Assembly: GCA_013812565.1 (NCBI GenBank)
Contig: JACCTF010000831.1
Coordinates: 1 to 7,527, forward strand
Direction: 5' to 3'
DNA length: 7,527 bases
Origin: Pyrinomonadaceae bacterium
Lineage (GTDB): Bacteria > Acidobacteriota > Blastocatellia > Pyrinomonadales > Pyrinomonadaceae
Below the pieces are notes generated by a model. It was not told the DNA's origin. It ran no database searches and saw nothing but the letters and a program-made list of their open reading frames with translations. Every line of letters starts with the position of its first letter. Within the stretch, counting starts at the first letter, position 1. Positions 1-5,026 of the stretch are shown piece by piece. A program made the position numbers and the translations under genes.

Positions 1-552
1 TCCGGGTATGAGTTGGGGCTTTACCGCGATCCGTACCGCGGCTCAGTGCCGCTTGTATCGGGCGAGATCGCCGAAGATTTCTCATACTATCTGTCAAAGT
101 CTGAGCAAATTCCTTCAGCCGTAATGCTGGGCGTGCTGGTACGTGGACGCACGACGGGCGACACCTTTATCGAAGCGGCGGGCGGACTGATGATTCAGAT
201 TATGCCGGGTGCTGATGAAAAGATCATCTCGGTCATCGAATCCTCCGTGAACCAGGCACCGCACACCACAACGCTGATACGCGAGGGGGCACGCCCGGTC
301 GATTTACTACGTAGGGCTTTAGGTGACCTCGACTTTGAGATTTTGGAAGAGCGACCAGTGGCTTTCGCCTGCTCGTGTTCTTACGAACGCGCGGTGTCGC
401 TTATCTCTTCAATCGACCCCACTGAACTAGAAACAATGCTTCGCGAGGATCGAGGCGCTGCGATGACCTGCCACTTCTGCAACGCAACGTATCATATTGA
501 TGAACCAACGATGAAAGAGATGCTACGCAGCGAAGTACCGACCAGCGGATGA
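1..552 (+). CDS. hslO: Hsp33 family redox-regulated chaperone, 5'-truncated by window edge
   Basis: Hsp33 is a cytosolic holdase chaperone, switched on when oxidation expels zinc from a C-terminal four-cysteine centre and unfolds the linker. The reading frame is open from base 1, giving 183 residues of a family usually near 290, so roughly the first 110 are missing. The TTG at 13 is an internal leucine and not a start. Recognisable blocks are the core stretch SGEIAEDFSYYLSKSEQIPS (about residues 20-39) followed by AVMLGVLV. The redox switch is Cys124-X-Cys126 and Cys157-X2-Cys160, with 30 residues between the pairs, which fits the family pattern CXC-X27-32-CXXC. All four zinc ligands are present, so the protein should be redox-active. 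It converges with the leftward gene at 629; a hairpin lies between them. The family call is secure. The upstream context cannot be seen. Confidence 0.95.
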   Translation, partial: SGYELGLYRDPYRGSVPLVSGEIAEDFSYYLSKSEQIPSAVMLGVLVRGRTTGDTFIEAAGGLMIQIMPGADEKIISVIESSVNQAPHTTTLIREGARPVDLLRRALGDLDFEILEERPVAFACSCSYERAVSLISSIDPTELETMLREDRGAAMTCHFCNATYHIDEPTMKEMLRSEVPTSG

Positions 553-598
553 GAAAGCCGCAGCCCCGGAGCTTAAGCCGGACATTTCCGACCACGGC

Positions 599-620
599 AC
601 CACATCCTGTCAGGTGTGGT
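599..620 (+). terminator. Hairpin between convergent genes, probable hslO terminator
   Basis: ACCACA (599-604) pairs perfectly with TGTGGT (615-620). The stem continues past a bulged T as CCT/AGG around a three-base loop. On the + strand it is followed by the fairly T-rich TTGTCTGCTT, and it lies 47 bases after the hslO stop. On the - strand no T-run follows, so it better suits hslO than the opposing gene. The T-tract is interrupted, so strength is uncertain. Confidence 0.45.
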
Positions 621-628
621 TTGTCTGC

Positions 629-1468
629 TTACTTGGCTGGGGGTGAATTTGGGGTGAGCAGATCGTAGTTGCCAAGTTGGCGGTTGTAATTATCGAGCGG
701 CCCGATCGCTTCTGATGTTTCTTCAAGCATCTGTTTGGTCATCTGGATCGAATCGCTTAATTGCTCGAAATCAAGCCCTGATGCCCGTTCCGGTGTCGGC
801 AGTGAAACGACTTGATCGTAGACCAAACCAAAGAAGTTTTCGATTGATTGTAGTTGACCCTCAACAAGCTTGACGGATCTTTCTAGTTCATCAAAGGCGA
901 TGAGTCGCCGCCTTAGAATTTCGACGTTTGCCTGCTGCACACGTCGCGCTCGATCATCATACGCGCTTTCGACGGCGCGCTCTGCTTGAGTTAATTGGTT
1001 CTGCACGGCTTGGCGATTGACCGAGCGCAAGTGATTTTTGCGGCGGCGGTAGACGTCTAGTAGATCGACAAAATCTTCCCACCGTTGGTCCAGGGTCGTG
1101 ATGTCTGTCGGAATCTCTTTCGCGCCCGTTGACCTTGTATAACTAGCGTAAATCTTTTTCTTTGTATCTCTGAGATAGTAGACTGCTTCGATTTCGCGCG
1201 GATCAAACTCTTTAATCATCTTTTCGCGAAGGATTTCTCGTTGTCTACGTAACTGTTTTCGGTTGCGGTCATCTACAAATCGGCGGTAGAGCGTGCTGGC
1301 GGGTACTGTAGCTAAGTACAACCCTTCGGCGACCAGTGCGGCGGCGAGCGGAACAACATCCTGCGTATAAGCGGCCGCAACTGCAAATCCAGCCATGCCC
1401 CAGAAGTTAACCGGTTCTCTAAGGGCTTCCTTCAAATACTGAACGTCTATCTTTCGTCTCGGCGACAT
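629..1468 (-). CDS. Uncharacterised membrane-anchored coiled-coil protein next to pspA
   Basis: A 279-residue protein of no family I recognise. A basic N-terminus (MSPRRK) is followed by two hydrophobic segments, about residues 20-34 and 38-60, which could form a membrane hairpin or one long anchor. After it come a strongly basic stretch (residues 61-87, many Arg/Lys) and a long charged, Gln/Glu/Arg-rich helical region (about 125-220) with coiled-coil character. A polar tail ends in PNSPPAK. No cysteines, catalytic motif or signal-peptidase site are evident. The ATG at 1468 is preferred over an in-frame GTG at 1510 because AAGGG lies five bases upstream and the intervening 14 residues look like non-coding leader. 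It is downstream of and co-oriented with pspA, so a membrane platform or partner for PspA is possible. That is inference from position and architecture only. It is certainly translated-looking DNA; function is unknown. Confidence 0.8.
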   Translation of the reverse strand: MSPRRKIDVQYLKEALREPVNFWGMAGFAVAAAYTQDVVPLAAALVAEGLYLATVPASTLYRRFVDDRNRKQLRRQREILREKMIKEFDPREIEAVYYLRDTKKKIYASYTRSTGAKEIPTDITTLDQRWEDFVDLLDVYRRRKNHLRSVNRQAVQNQLTQAERAVESAYDDRARRVQQANVEILRRRLIAFDELERSVKLVEGQLQSIENFFGLVYDQVVSLPTPERASGLDFEQLSDSIQMTKQMLEETSEAIGPLDNYNRQLGNYDLLTPNSPPAK

Positions 1469-1495
1469 GATGACCCTTACGTAATGCAAAAGGTA

Positions 1496-1526
1496 ATTAT
1501 TGATGGTCACCGAGCGTGCTGTTCAA
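1496..1526 (-). promoter_or_regulatory. Weak promoter-like sequence upstream of the coiled-coil gene
   Basis: Read on the - strand, TTGAAC (1526-1521) is followed 19 bases later by AATAAT (1501-1496), matching TTGACA/TATAAT at 4/6 and 5/6. The spacer is longer than the ideal 17. Initiation near 1489 would give a short leader of about 20 bases to the ATG at 1468 and would exclude the GTG at 1510. If it is real, this gene can be transcribed independently of pspA. Confidence 0.25.
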
Positions 1527-1647
1527 TGCGGCGCGCTTAATCGGTAACTCGGTAAAAGAGAACAGTTCAGAGTCCGCGGTTTGAAGTTAAAGAACTACCG
1601 AATGTGAGCGACTTGCAACTCCGCACTCTGCAACTCTTGTATAGTAA

Positions 1648-1673
1648 GATGCTCCGCCTGATCTTGAAGCATC
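1648..1673 (-). other. Inverted repeat just after pspA
   Basis: GATGCT and AGCATC form a 6-bp stem with a 14-base loop, starting seven bases after the pspA stop codon. No T-run follows on the - strand (it reads TTACTATAC), so it is a poor intrinsic terminator. It might be an attenuating or 3'-stabilising hairpin, or chance. The rest of the 1469-1679 gap shows only the promoter-like boxes at 1496-1526 and a tandem 8-base near-repeat at 1541-1556. Confidence 0.3.
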
Positions 1674-1679
1674 GTAGGC

Positions 1680-2423
1680 TTACGATCCACGGTTGTTTGT
1701 TTCATCCGCTGCCGGAAGAGCCGCGACGTTGCCACCGCTTGCCGTGGCGCTGGGGAGCAGGCCCATCTGCCGTTTGTAATCAAGCAATTTATCTTCCAAC
1801 TGCATATCCATCGCTTCGCGTTCAATCTCCTGCATCTGCGAATCGACAGACGAGGTGCCGAGCTGCATCTTGGCTTCGGCGGCAGCCGAGCGCCGGTCGA
1901 TCTTGTCGCGCATCTCGTTGAAGGTCGAAGCGTCATCGCCAAGTTGAAATGTCTCCATCGTCTGCGCGAGTTGCTCCTGGAGCTTCGCTTGCTTGGATTG
2001 GCTGATGAGCTGCATCGCTTCGGCGGTGCGCTGCTGCATTTTAAGCACGTAGTTATCACGCGCTTTGAGCGCTTGCTGTGATGCACGACCTGCTTGGTCA
2101 AGTTGCTGTATGGTTTTCTGGAGATCAAGCTGTGCTTGCTGAAGCTGGCCGATGTATGAGGTGGCGATGTCGTCGCGGCCTGTTTTGACCGCCGCTTTGA
2201 TTTTGGAATCAAAGCCGACAACCTGTTCTTCGAGGCGCTCTTTGCTGCGCGCGAGCAATCGTTCGGTCGCCATCACCTGTGCCACAGAGTTATTCAACTC
2301 CGGCACCTTGTCGCGCATATCGCGGATGGTTTGCTGAAGTAAGAGTTCAGGATCTTCGGTCTTCTCTACAAGCCCACCGAACAGCGCGCGCAGAGAACGC
2401 TTCAATCTTCGCCATACACTCAT
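1680..2423 (-). CDS. pspA: PspA/IM30 family membrane-stress protein
   Basis: PspA/IM30 (Vipp1) proteins are peripheral inner-membrane, ESCRT-III-like proteins that assemble into helical rods or rings and repair or stabilise stressed membranes. This 247-residue protein has the expected plan. It opens with an N-terminal amphipathic helix (residues 1-19) and the family's EDPE element (23-26), followed by LLLQQTIRDM. A long, nearly unbroken coiled-coil hairpin covers about 27-155. Further helices follow around 165-220, ending LLDYKRQMGLLP. A 23-residue low-complexity tail follows. There are no transmembrane spans. The ATG at 2423 is chosen because family homology begins exactly there; an in-frame GTG at 2543 would add 40 unrelated residues and lies upstream of the likely -10 box. 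Oddity: the N-terminal helix is very basic (Arg/Lys at 5, 6, 8, 9, 12). No pspF, pspB or pspC is visible nearby. The next gene downstream encodes a membrane coiled-coil protein. Confidence 0.93.
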   Translation of the reverse strand: MSVWRRLKRSLRALFGGLVEKTEDPELLLQQTIRDMRDKVPELNNSVAQVMATERLLARSKERLEEQVVGFDSKIKAAVKTGRDDIATSYIGQLQQAQLDLQKTIQQLDQAGRASQQALKARDNYVLKMQQRTAEAMQLISQSKQAKLQEQLAQTMETFQLGDDASTFNEMRDKIDRRSAAAEAKMQLGTSSVDSQMQEIEREAMDMQLEDKLLDYKRQMGLLPSATASGGNVAALPAADETNNRGS

Positions 2424-2524
2424 GTCTTCTTCTGACCCTCCGACCGATAAACTAGGTGCTCCGCTTCTACCTTGTACGAAGCCGCACGGCGCGCGGTTGC
2501 CCCCGAACGCTACATCTTCGACCG

Positions 2525-2533
2525 AGTATAACA
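2525..2533 (-). promoter_or_regulatory. Extended -10 promoter candidate for pspA
   Basis: On the - strand the bases read TGTTATACT, which matches the extended -10 consensus TGnTATAAT with one mismatch. No good -35 box lies 17 bases upstream, as expected for extended -10 promoters. Transcription would begin near 2518 and leave a leader of about 95 bases before the ATG at 2423. I see no sigma-54 type GG/GC element, unlike enterobacterial psp operons. The rest of the 209-base purD-pspA gap has no other clear signal. Confidence 0.4.
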
Positions 2534-2632
2534 AGATCGACACGCGGGCGACTAGCGAAGATTTTCGAAATCCTCCGCCGTTCTTTCAAAGGCCAAACGT
2601 CTGATTCAGCGCACATCTTTTGCCGCTCAATT

Positions 2633-3922
2633 TCAAGCGAACTGTCCGATGTCGTGCCGGTAGTGCATGCCTTCCCAGCGGATATGGTCGATTGCTTGAT
2701 AGCAGCACTGGAGCGCTCCTTCAAGCTTGGGGTGGGCGGCCGCGACTCCAAGCACGCGGCCTGCTGCCGTCATCCATATGCCCTCGCGCGTGCGACTCGT
2801 ACCGCTGTGGAAGATTTGTACGCCCGATGTTTGCCGAGCCTGTTCCAACCCTTCGATGTGCGCTCCGGTTTCGACTTCGTTTGGGTAGCCGCGTGCCGCG
2901 AGCACGATGCATGCCGAAGCGTCGTTGCTCCATCGGACACTCTTCCCGGCTAAGTTTTTGTGGGCCACGCCGTCGAACACCTCGGCAAGATCGCCGTCAA
3001 AGCGCAGAAGGATGGCCTGCGCTTCAGGGTCGCCGAAGCGCACGTTGTACTCAAGCAGGCAAGGTCCCTCGCTCGTCAACATCAAGCCGAAGTAGAGTAT
3101 GCCGCGAAAGGGAAATCCTTCGCGACGAGCCCCTTCAAGCGTCGGCTCAACGATCTCGCGGACGACGCGCTTCGCCATCTCTTTATCAAGCACCTCAGGC
3201 GCGGTGATTGCGCCCATGCCGCCGGTGTTCGGGCCGGTGTCATGTTCGCCGACGCGCTTATGATCACGCGCCGCCGGCATTAGTTGGTAATCGCGTCCAT
3301 CAGTGAAGATCAGCAGCGATGCTTCGGGTCCCGCTAGCGCCTCTTCAATCACCACCCGCCCGCCCGCCGTCCCCGGCTTCTCGCCGTCTTCCATTAATCG
3401 CCCGATTGCTGCTTCGGCTTCGGCGCGCGTGCGGGCGACCGTGACGCCTTTGCCTCCGGCAAGGCCGTCGGCTTTGATAACCACCCCTGCCTCCCCGCTT
3501 ATAGTCTCGCGAAACTCCCCGCTCTGCAAAATCTTACGGGCTTCGGAAACAGAGTCAGCGACGCGAAAGCGTGCGGTCGGAATGCCGTGCCGCACCATGA
3601 ATGCTTTGGCAAAGACTTTACTCGATTCAAGGCGTGCAGCATCCTTGGTCGGACCGGCGATGGCGAGGCTGCGCGCAGCAAACTCATCAGCGACGCCAGC
3701 GGCCAGCGGGGCTTCGCCGCCGACCACCGCGAGCGCGATCTTCTCTTGCTCAGCAAAGTCCGCTAAAGCGCGAACGTCTGTCGCGTTCAGCGGTACGCAC
3801 CGGGCAATCTCGGCAATGCCGGCATTACCCGGCGCGCAGAAGATTTGATGCGCCTGTTCCTTCTGCAGCGCCCAACAGAGCGCGTGTTCACGTCCGCCGG
3901 AACCGATGACAAGGATGTCCAT
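2633..3922 (-). CDS. purD: Phosphoribosylamine-glycine ligase (GAR synthetase)
   Basis: PurD catalyses the ATP-dependent joining of glycine to 5-phosphoribosylamine to give glycinamide ribonucleotide, the second step of de novo purine synthesis, in the cytosol. At 429 residues it is the normal length for a monofunctional enzyme. Visible motifs in order: N-terminal GSGGREHAL (7-15); APGNAG (30-35); the ATP-grasp glycine-rich loop DGLAGGKGV (152-160); DHKR (220-223) with DTGPNTGGMGA (228-238); and the family signature VRFGDPEAQ (294-302), whose Glu/Asn side chains bind metal and ATP. The C-terminal domain runs through residue 429. The ATG at 3922 gives the canonical MDILVIGSGG opening, although no strong Shine-Dalgarno precedes it. 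A -10-like TATAAG lies at 3944-3939 without a convincing -35. It is divergent from rpsU and stands alone as a purine gene here. The frame appears intact; all core motifs are present. Confidence 0.98.
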   Translation of the reverse strand: MDILVIGSGGREHALCWALQKEQAHQIFCAPGNAGIAEIARCVPLNATDVRALADFAEQEKIALAVVGGEAPLAAGVADEFAARSLAIAGPTKDAARLESSKVFAKAFMVRHGIPTARFRVADSVSEARKILQSGEFRETISGEAGVVIKADGLAGGKGVTVARTRAEAEAAIGRLMEDGEKPGTAGGRVVIEEALAGPEASLLIFTDGRDYQLMPAARDHKRVGEHDTGPNTGGMGAITAPEVLDKEMAKRVVREIVEPTLEGARREGFPFRGILYFGLMLTSEGPCLLEYNVRFGDPEAQAILLRFDGDLAEVFDGVAHKNLAGKSVRWSNDASACIVLAARGYPNEVETGAHIEGLEQARQTSGVQIFHSGTSRTREGIWMTAAGRVLGVAAAHPKLEGALQCCYQAIDHIRWEGMHYRHDIGQFA

Positions 3923-4043
3923 AGAGCGTCGAAAGAGTCTTATAGTTTATGGCTGAAGATGATATGTGCGAGCAGCGGGCGCATGCTGGCATGATGCTGC
4001 CTTCCTCGTCAAGGTTAAGCATGGTTTATCATAGCGGCGCAAC

Positions 4044-4070
4044 TTGACACAATATAGTTATCGAGATAAT
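4044..4070 (+). promoter_or_regulatory. Probable rpsU promoter
   Basis: A perfect TTGACA at 4044-4049 is followed by GATAAT (4065-4070, 5/6 match) after a short 15-base spacer. TAATTT at 4067-4072 gives a 17-base spacer but a poorer match. Initiation near 4077-4080 would give a leader of about 65 bases to rpsU. The rest of the 3923-4043 stretch between divergent purD and rpsU shows only weak, isolated -10-like boxes on the - strand (TATGAT at 4033-4028). Confidence 0.55.
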
Positions 4071-4086
4071 TTGCAATCGTTATCGA
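4054..4086 (+). repeat. Direct and inverted repeats over the rpsU -10 region, operator-like
   Basis: The 11-base element AT(A/C)GTTATCGA occurs at 4054-4064 and again at 4076-4086, exactly 22 bases apart (two helical turns) on the same face of the DNA. The first copy also belongs to an inverted repeat, TTATC-GA-GATAA (4058-4069), which overlaps the -10 box. This geometry suits binding of a dimeric regulator that would block RNA polymerase. No regulator is identifiable here. Confidence 0.4.
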
Positions 4087-4123
4087 CTTCGCCTGATGTG
4101 GTTAAAGTCAACTCTGCGGCCGG

Positions 4124-4133
4124 AAGGAGGTGA
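4124..4133 (+). promoter_or_regulatory. Perfect Shine-Dalgarno of rpsU
   Basis: AAGGAGGTGA is a full ten-base complement to the conserved 3' end of bacterial 16S rRNA, placed nine bases before the ATG at 4143. It fixes the rpsU start and indicates very efficient initiation. It is by far the strongest ribosome binding site in the window. Confidence 0.9.
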
Positions 4134-4142
4134 GAGTGGAAT

Positions 4143-4340
4143 ATGGCAGTGGTACAAGTGAACGATGGCGAATCAATTGAGTCGGCGCTACGGCGTTTTA
4201 AGCGTCGTGTTCAGACGGAAGACATTATTCGTGACGCCAAAAAACATGCCTTCTACCTTAAACCAGGTGAGAAGAAGCGTATTAAGTCAGCCCTCGCACG
4301 CAAGCGTAATCGCAAGAAAACCCGACGCCCTAGTATGTAG
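4143..4340 (+). CDS. rpsU: 30S ribosomal protein bS21
   Basis: bS21 binds the 30S platform near the 3' end of 16S rRNA and aids initiation-complex formation. The 65-residue protein has normal length and the family layout: short N-terminal strand (MAVVQVNDGE), the conserved ALRRFKRRV helix (residues 15-23), a DIIRDAKKHAFY segment equivalent to the usual RR(R/K)xFYxKP region with KP at 40-41, and a very basic C-terminal helix (KSALARKRNRKKTRR). The start is set by the perfect Shine-Dalgarno at 4124. Its own promoter lies at 4044-4070 and a repeat pair there may regulate it. Divergent from purD; 173 bases upstream of, and co-directional with, a zinc-ribbon gene. A hairpin overlaps its stop codon. 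Another frame opening at 4165 inside it encodes nothing recognisable. Confidence 0.95.
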   Translation: MAVVQVNDGESIESALRRFKRRVQTEDIIRDAKKHAFYLKPGEKKRIKSALARKRNRKKTRRPSM

Positions 4341-4376
4341 AGAGTTAACAATCTTCCGAGCGTTGTTACGTCTACA
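4336..4376 (+). other. Imperfect hairpin overlapping the rpsU stop codon
   Basis: TGTAGA (4336-4341), which contains the TAG stop, pairs with TCTACA (4371-4376). Inside it, GT(T)AACAA (4344-4351) pairs with TTGTTAC (4363-4369) with one bulged T. That gives about 13 base pairs around an 11-base loop. No T-run follows directly; TTGGTTTTCC begins 14 bases later. It may be a weak terminator or processing site that lowers expression of the next gene. A smaller hairpin, CCAAG/CTTGG followed by TTTAT, lies at 4418-4433. Confidence 0.4.
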
Positions 4377-4513
4377 CTCATATTGAAAGTTGGTTTTCCT
4401 CACCCGTGTTCTAATGCCCAAGCGATTTCTTGGTTTATGAGGTAATCAACTCATTCAGCTACAGGCGTTAGCAGATTGTAAAGAGATCAAATCCAGGGTG
4501 GGTCAGCGTTAAG

Positions 4514-4834
4514 ATGGAGTTTCAAGATAGGGAAATCAAGTGTATTGACTGTGGTAACGATTTCATTTGGACCGCTGGCGAGCAGGTTTTCTTCCACGAC
4601 AAAGGCCTGCAAAATGAACCCAAACGGTGCAAGTCCTGCAAACAAGCTAAGAACGAACGCCTAGCCGCTATCACCGCCGCGCAGGTTGCTGGCATACGGC
4701 AGCGAGTCGAGGTCGCGGTCAAGTGCGCGCAGTGCGATCAGCAAACTACAGTGCCTTTTTACCCGTCACAAGGCCGTCCTGTTCTCTGCCGTTCGTGCTT
4801 TCTCAATCGGAACGGTGCGGGCGAAACCCCTTAA
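4514..4834 (+). CDS. Double zinc-ribbon protein downstream of rpsU
   Basis: A 106-residue, soluble, cysteine-rich protein. The first module has Cys10-X2-Cys13 and Cys39-X2-Cys42, embedded in a pattern (DREIKCIDCG, FIWTAGEQVFF, LQNEPKRCKSC) that matches the 'probable zinc-ribbon' family PF13451, often found in Acidobacteriota, Chloroflexi and Firmicutes. The second module has Cys71-X2-Cys74 and Cys92-X2-Cys95 with VPFYPSQGRPVLC between them. That is typical of the C-terminal ribbon fused to this family. An Ala/Gln/Arg-rich helix links the modules. Each four-cysteine set is complete, so two bound zinc ions are expected. Nucleic-acid or ribosome binding is plausible from the fold and the rpsU linkage but unproven. 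The ATG at 4514 is the natural family start; the Shine-Dalgarno is weak (AGGGTGG about 13 bases upstream). It may be co-transcribed with rpsU across 173 bases. The terminal hairpin overlaps its stop codon. Confidence 0.88.
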   Translation: MEFQDREIKCIDCGNDFIWTAGEQVFFHDKGLQNEPKRCKSCKQAKNERLAAITAAQVAGIRQRVEVAVKCAQCDQQTTVPFYPSQGRPVLCRSCFLNRNGAGETP

Positions 4835-4864
4835 GGCAGTGGTTGCGTGTGACCATTGCCTTAA
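4831..4864 (+). terminator. Long hairpin overlapping the zinc-ribbon gene's stop, probable terminator
   Basis: TTAAGGCAGTGGT (4831-4843) pairs with ACCATTGCCTTAA (4852-4864) over 13 positions, with a single G-T wobble and an 8-base loop. The TAA stop (4832-4834) is inside the 5' arm. The trailing sequence ATCTTCCTC is pyrimidine-rich but not a proper T-run, so termination may be partial. It is the best stem in the window. Confidence 0.55.
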
Positions 4865-4925
4865 ATCTTCCTCATATAACAAAGCAACTCAGTTAACCAA
4901 CTATAGCGGCTTTCAGGTGTATGAA

Positions 4926-4982
4926 CTGGCGGCGGAAGCCAGAAGCGTCTGGCGCGGGCGTGCTCATGCTCGATGGACGCCC
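4926..4982. repeat. Cluster of competing inverted repeats in convergent intergenic DNA
   Basis: CTGGC (4926-4930) can pair with GCCAG (4938-4942), while GCCAGA (4938-4943) can instead pair with TCTGGC (4948-4953) across the tetraloop AGCG. A further pair, GGGCGT (4956-4961) and ACGCCC (4977-4982), follows. The middle arm is therefore shared between two alternative stems. The segment lies between the zinc-ribbon gene and the opposing GT-C gene, with no coding sequence I recognise. It could be a dispersed REP-like element, a structured RNA, or bidirectional transcription-stop DNA. Confidence 0.4.
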
Positions 4983-4993
4983 TCCCTCACAAT

Positions 4994-5007
4994 CAGGCTT
5001 CTGCCTG
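4994..5007 (-). terminator. Short GC-rich hairpin after the GT-C operon
   Basis: CAGGC and GCCTG form a 5-bp stem with a four-base loop, 20 bases past the stop codon at 5027-5029. On the - strand ATTGTG follows; on the + strand CTCTCTCTTA follows. It is a plausible but weak stop for either direction. Confidence 0.3.
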
Positions 5008-5026
5008 CTCTCTCTTACGGAAACCG

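Noticed and set aside
13..15. TTG as the start of the hslO reading frame
   Set aside because: The frame stays open to base 1 with family-like sequence, and starting here would lose about 110 conserved N-terminal residues. It is an internal leucine.
640..657. Direct repeat GGGGTGA, twice within 18 bases
   Set aside because: It lies inside the 3' end of the coiled-coil gene and is explained by its Pro/Ser/Thr/Asn-rich C-terminal codons.
1469..1510. N-terminal extension of the coiled-coil gene from a GTG at 1510
   Set aside because: The ATG at 1468 has an AAGGG five bases upstream, the GTG has no Shine-Dalgarno, and the promoter-like -10 lies within the extension.
1541..1556. Tandem near-repeat TCGGTAAC/TCGGTAAA
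   Set aside because: Only two copies of eight bases, with one mismatch and no promoter overlap. It is within what chance allows.
1595..2221. 208-residue - strand frame overlapping pspA
   Set aside because: Low-complexity Ser/Arg/Lys composition from reading pspA out of frame. Only its last 25 codons lie outside pspA, and these are reported separately as a weak small ORF.
2424..2543. 40-residue N-terminal extension of PspA from a GTG at 2543
   Set aside because: PspA homology begins at the ATG at 2423, and the extension spans the likely -10 box and looks non-coding.
2620..3848. Long open frames on the + strand opposite purD
   Set aside because: purD is unmistakable across its full length on the - strand. 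The opposing frames are Arg/Ser/Pro-rich, typical of antisense shadows in GC-rich coding DNA.
4165..4386. 73-residue + strand frame overlapping rpsU
   Set aside because: bS21 is clear in its own frame with a perfect Shine-Dalgarno. The overlapping frame resembles no protein and has no ribosome site of its own.
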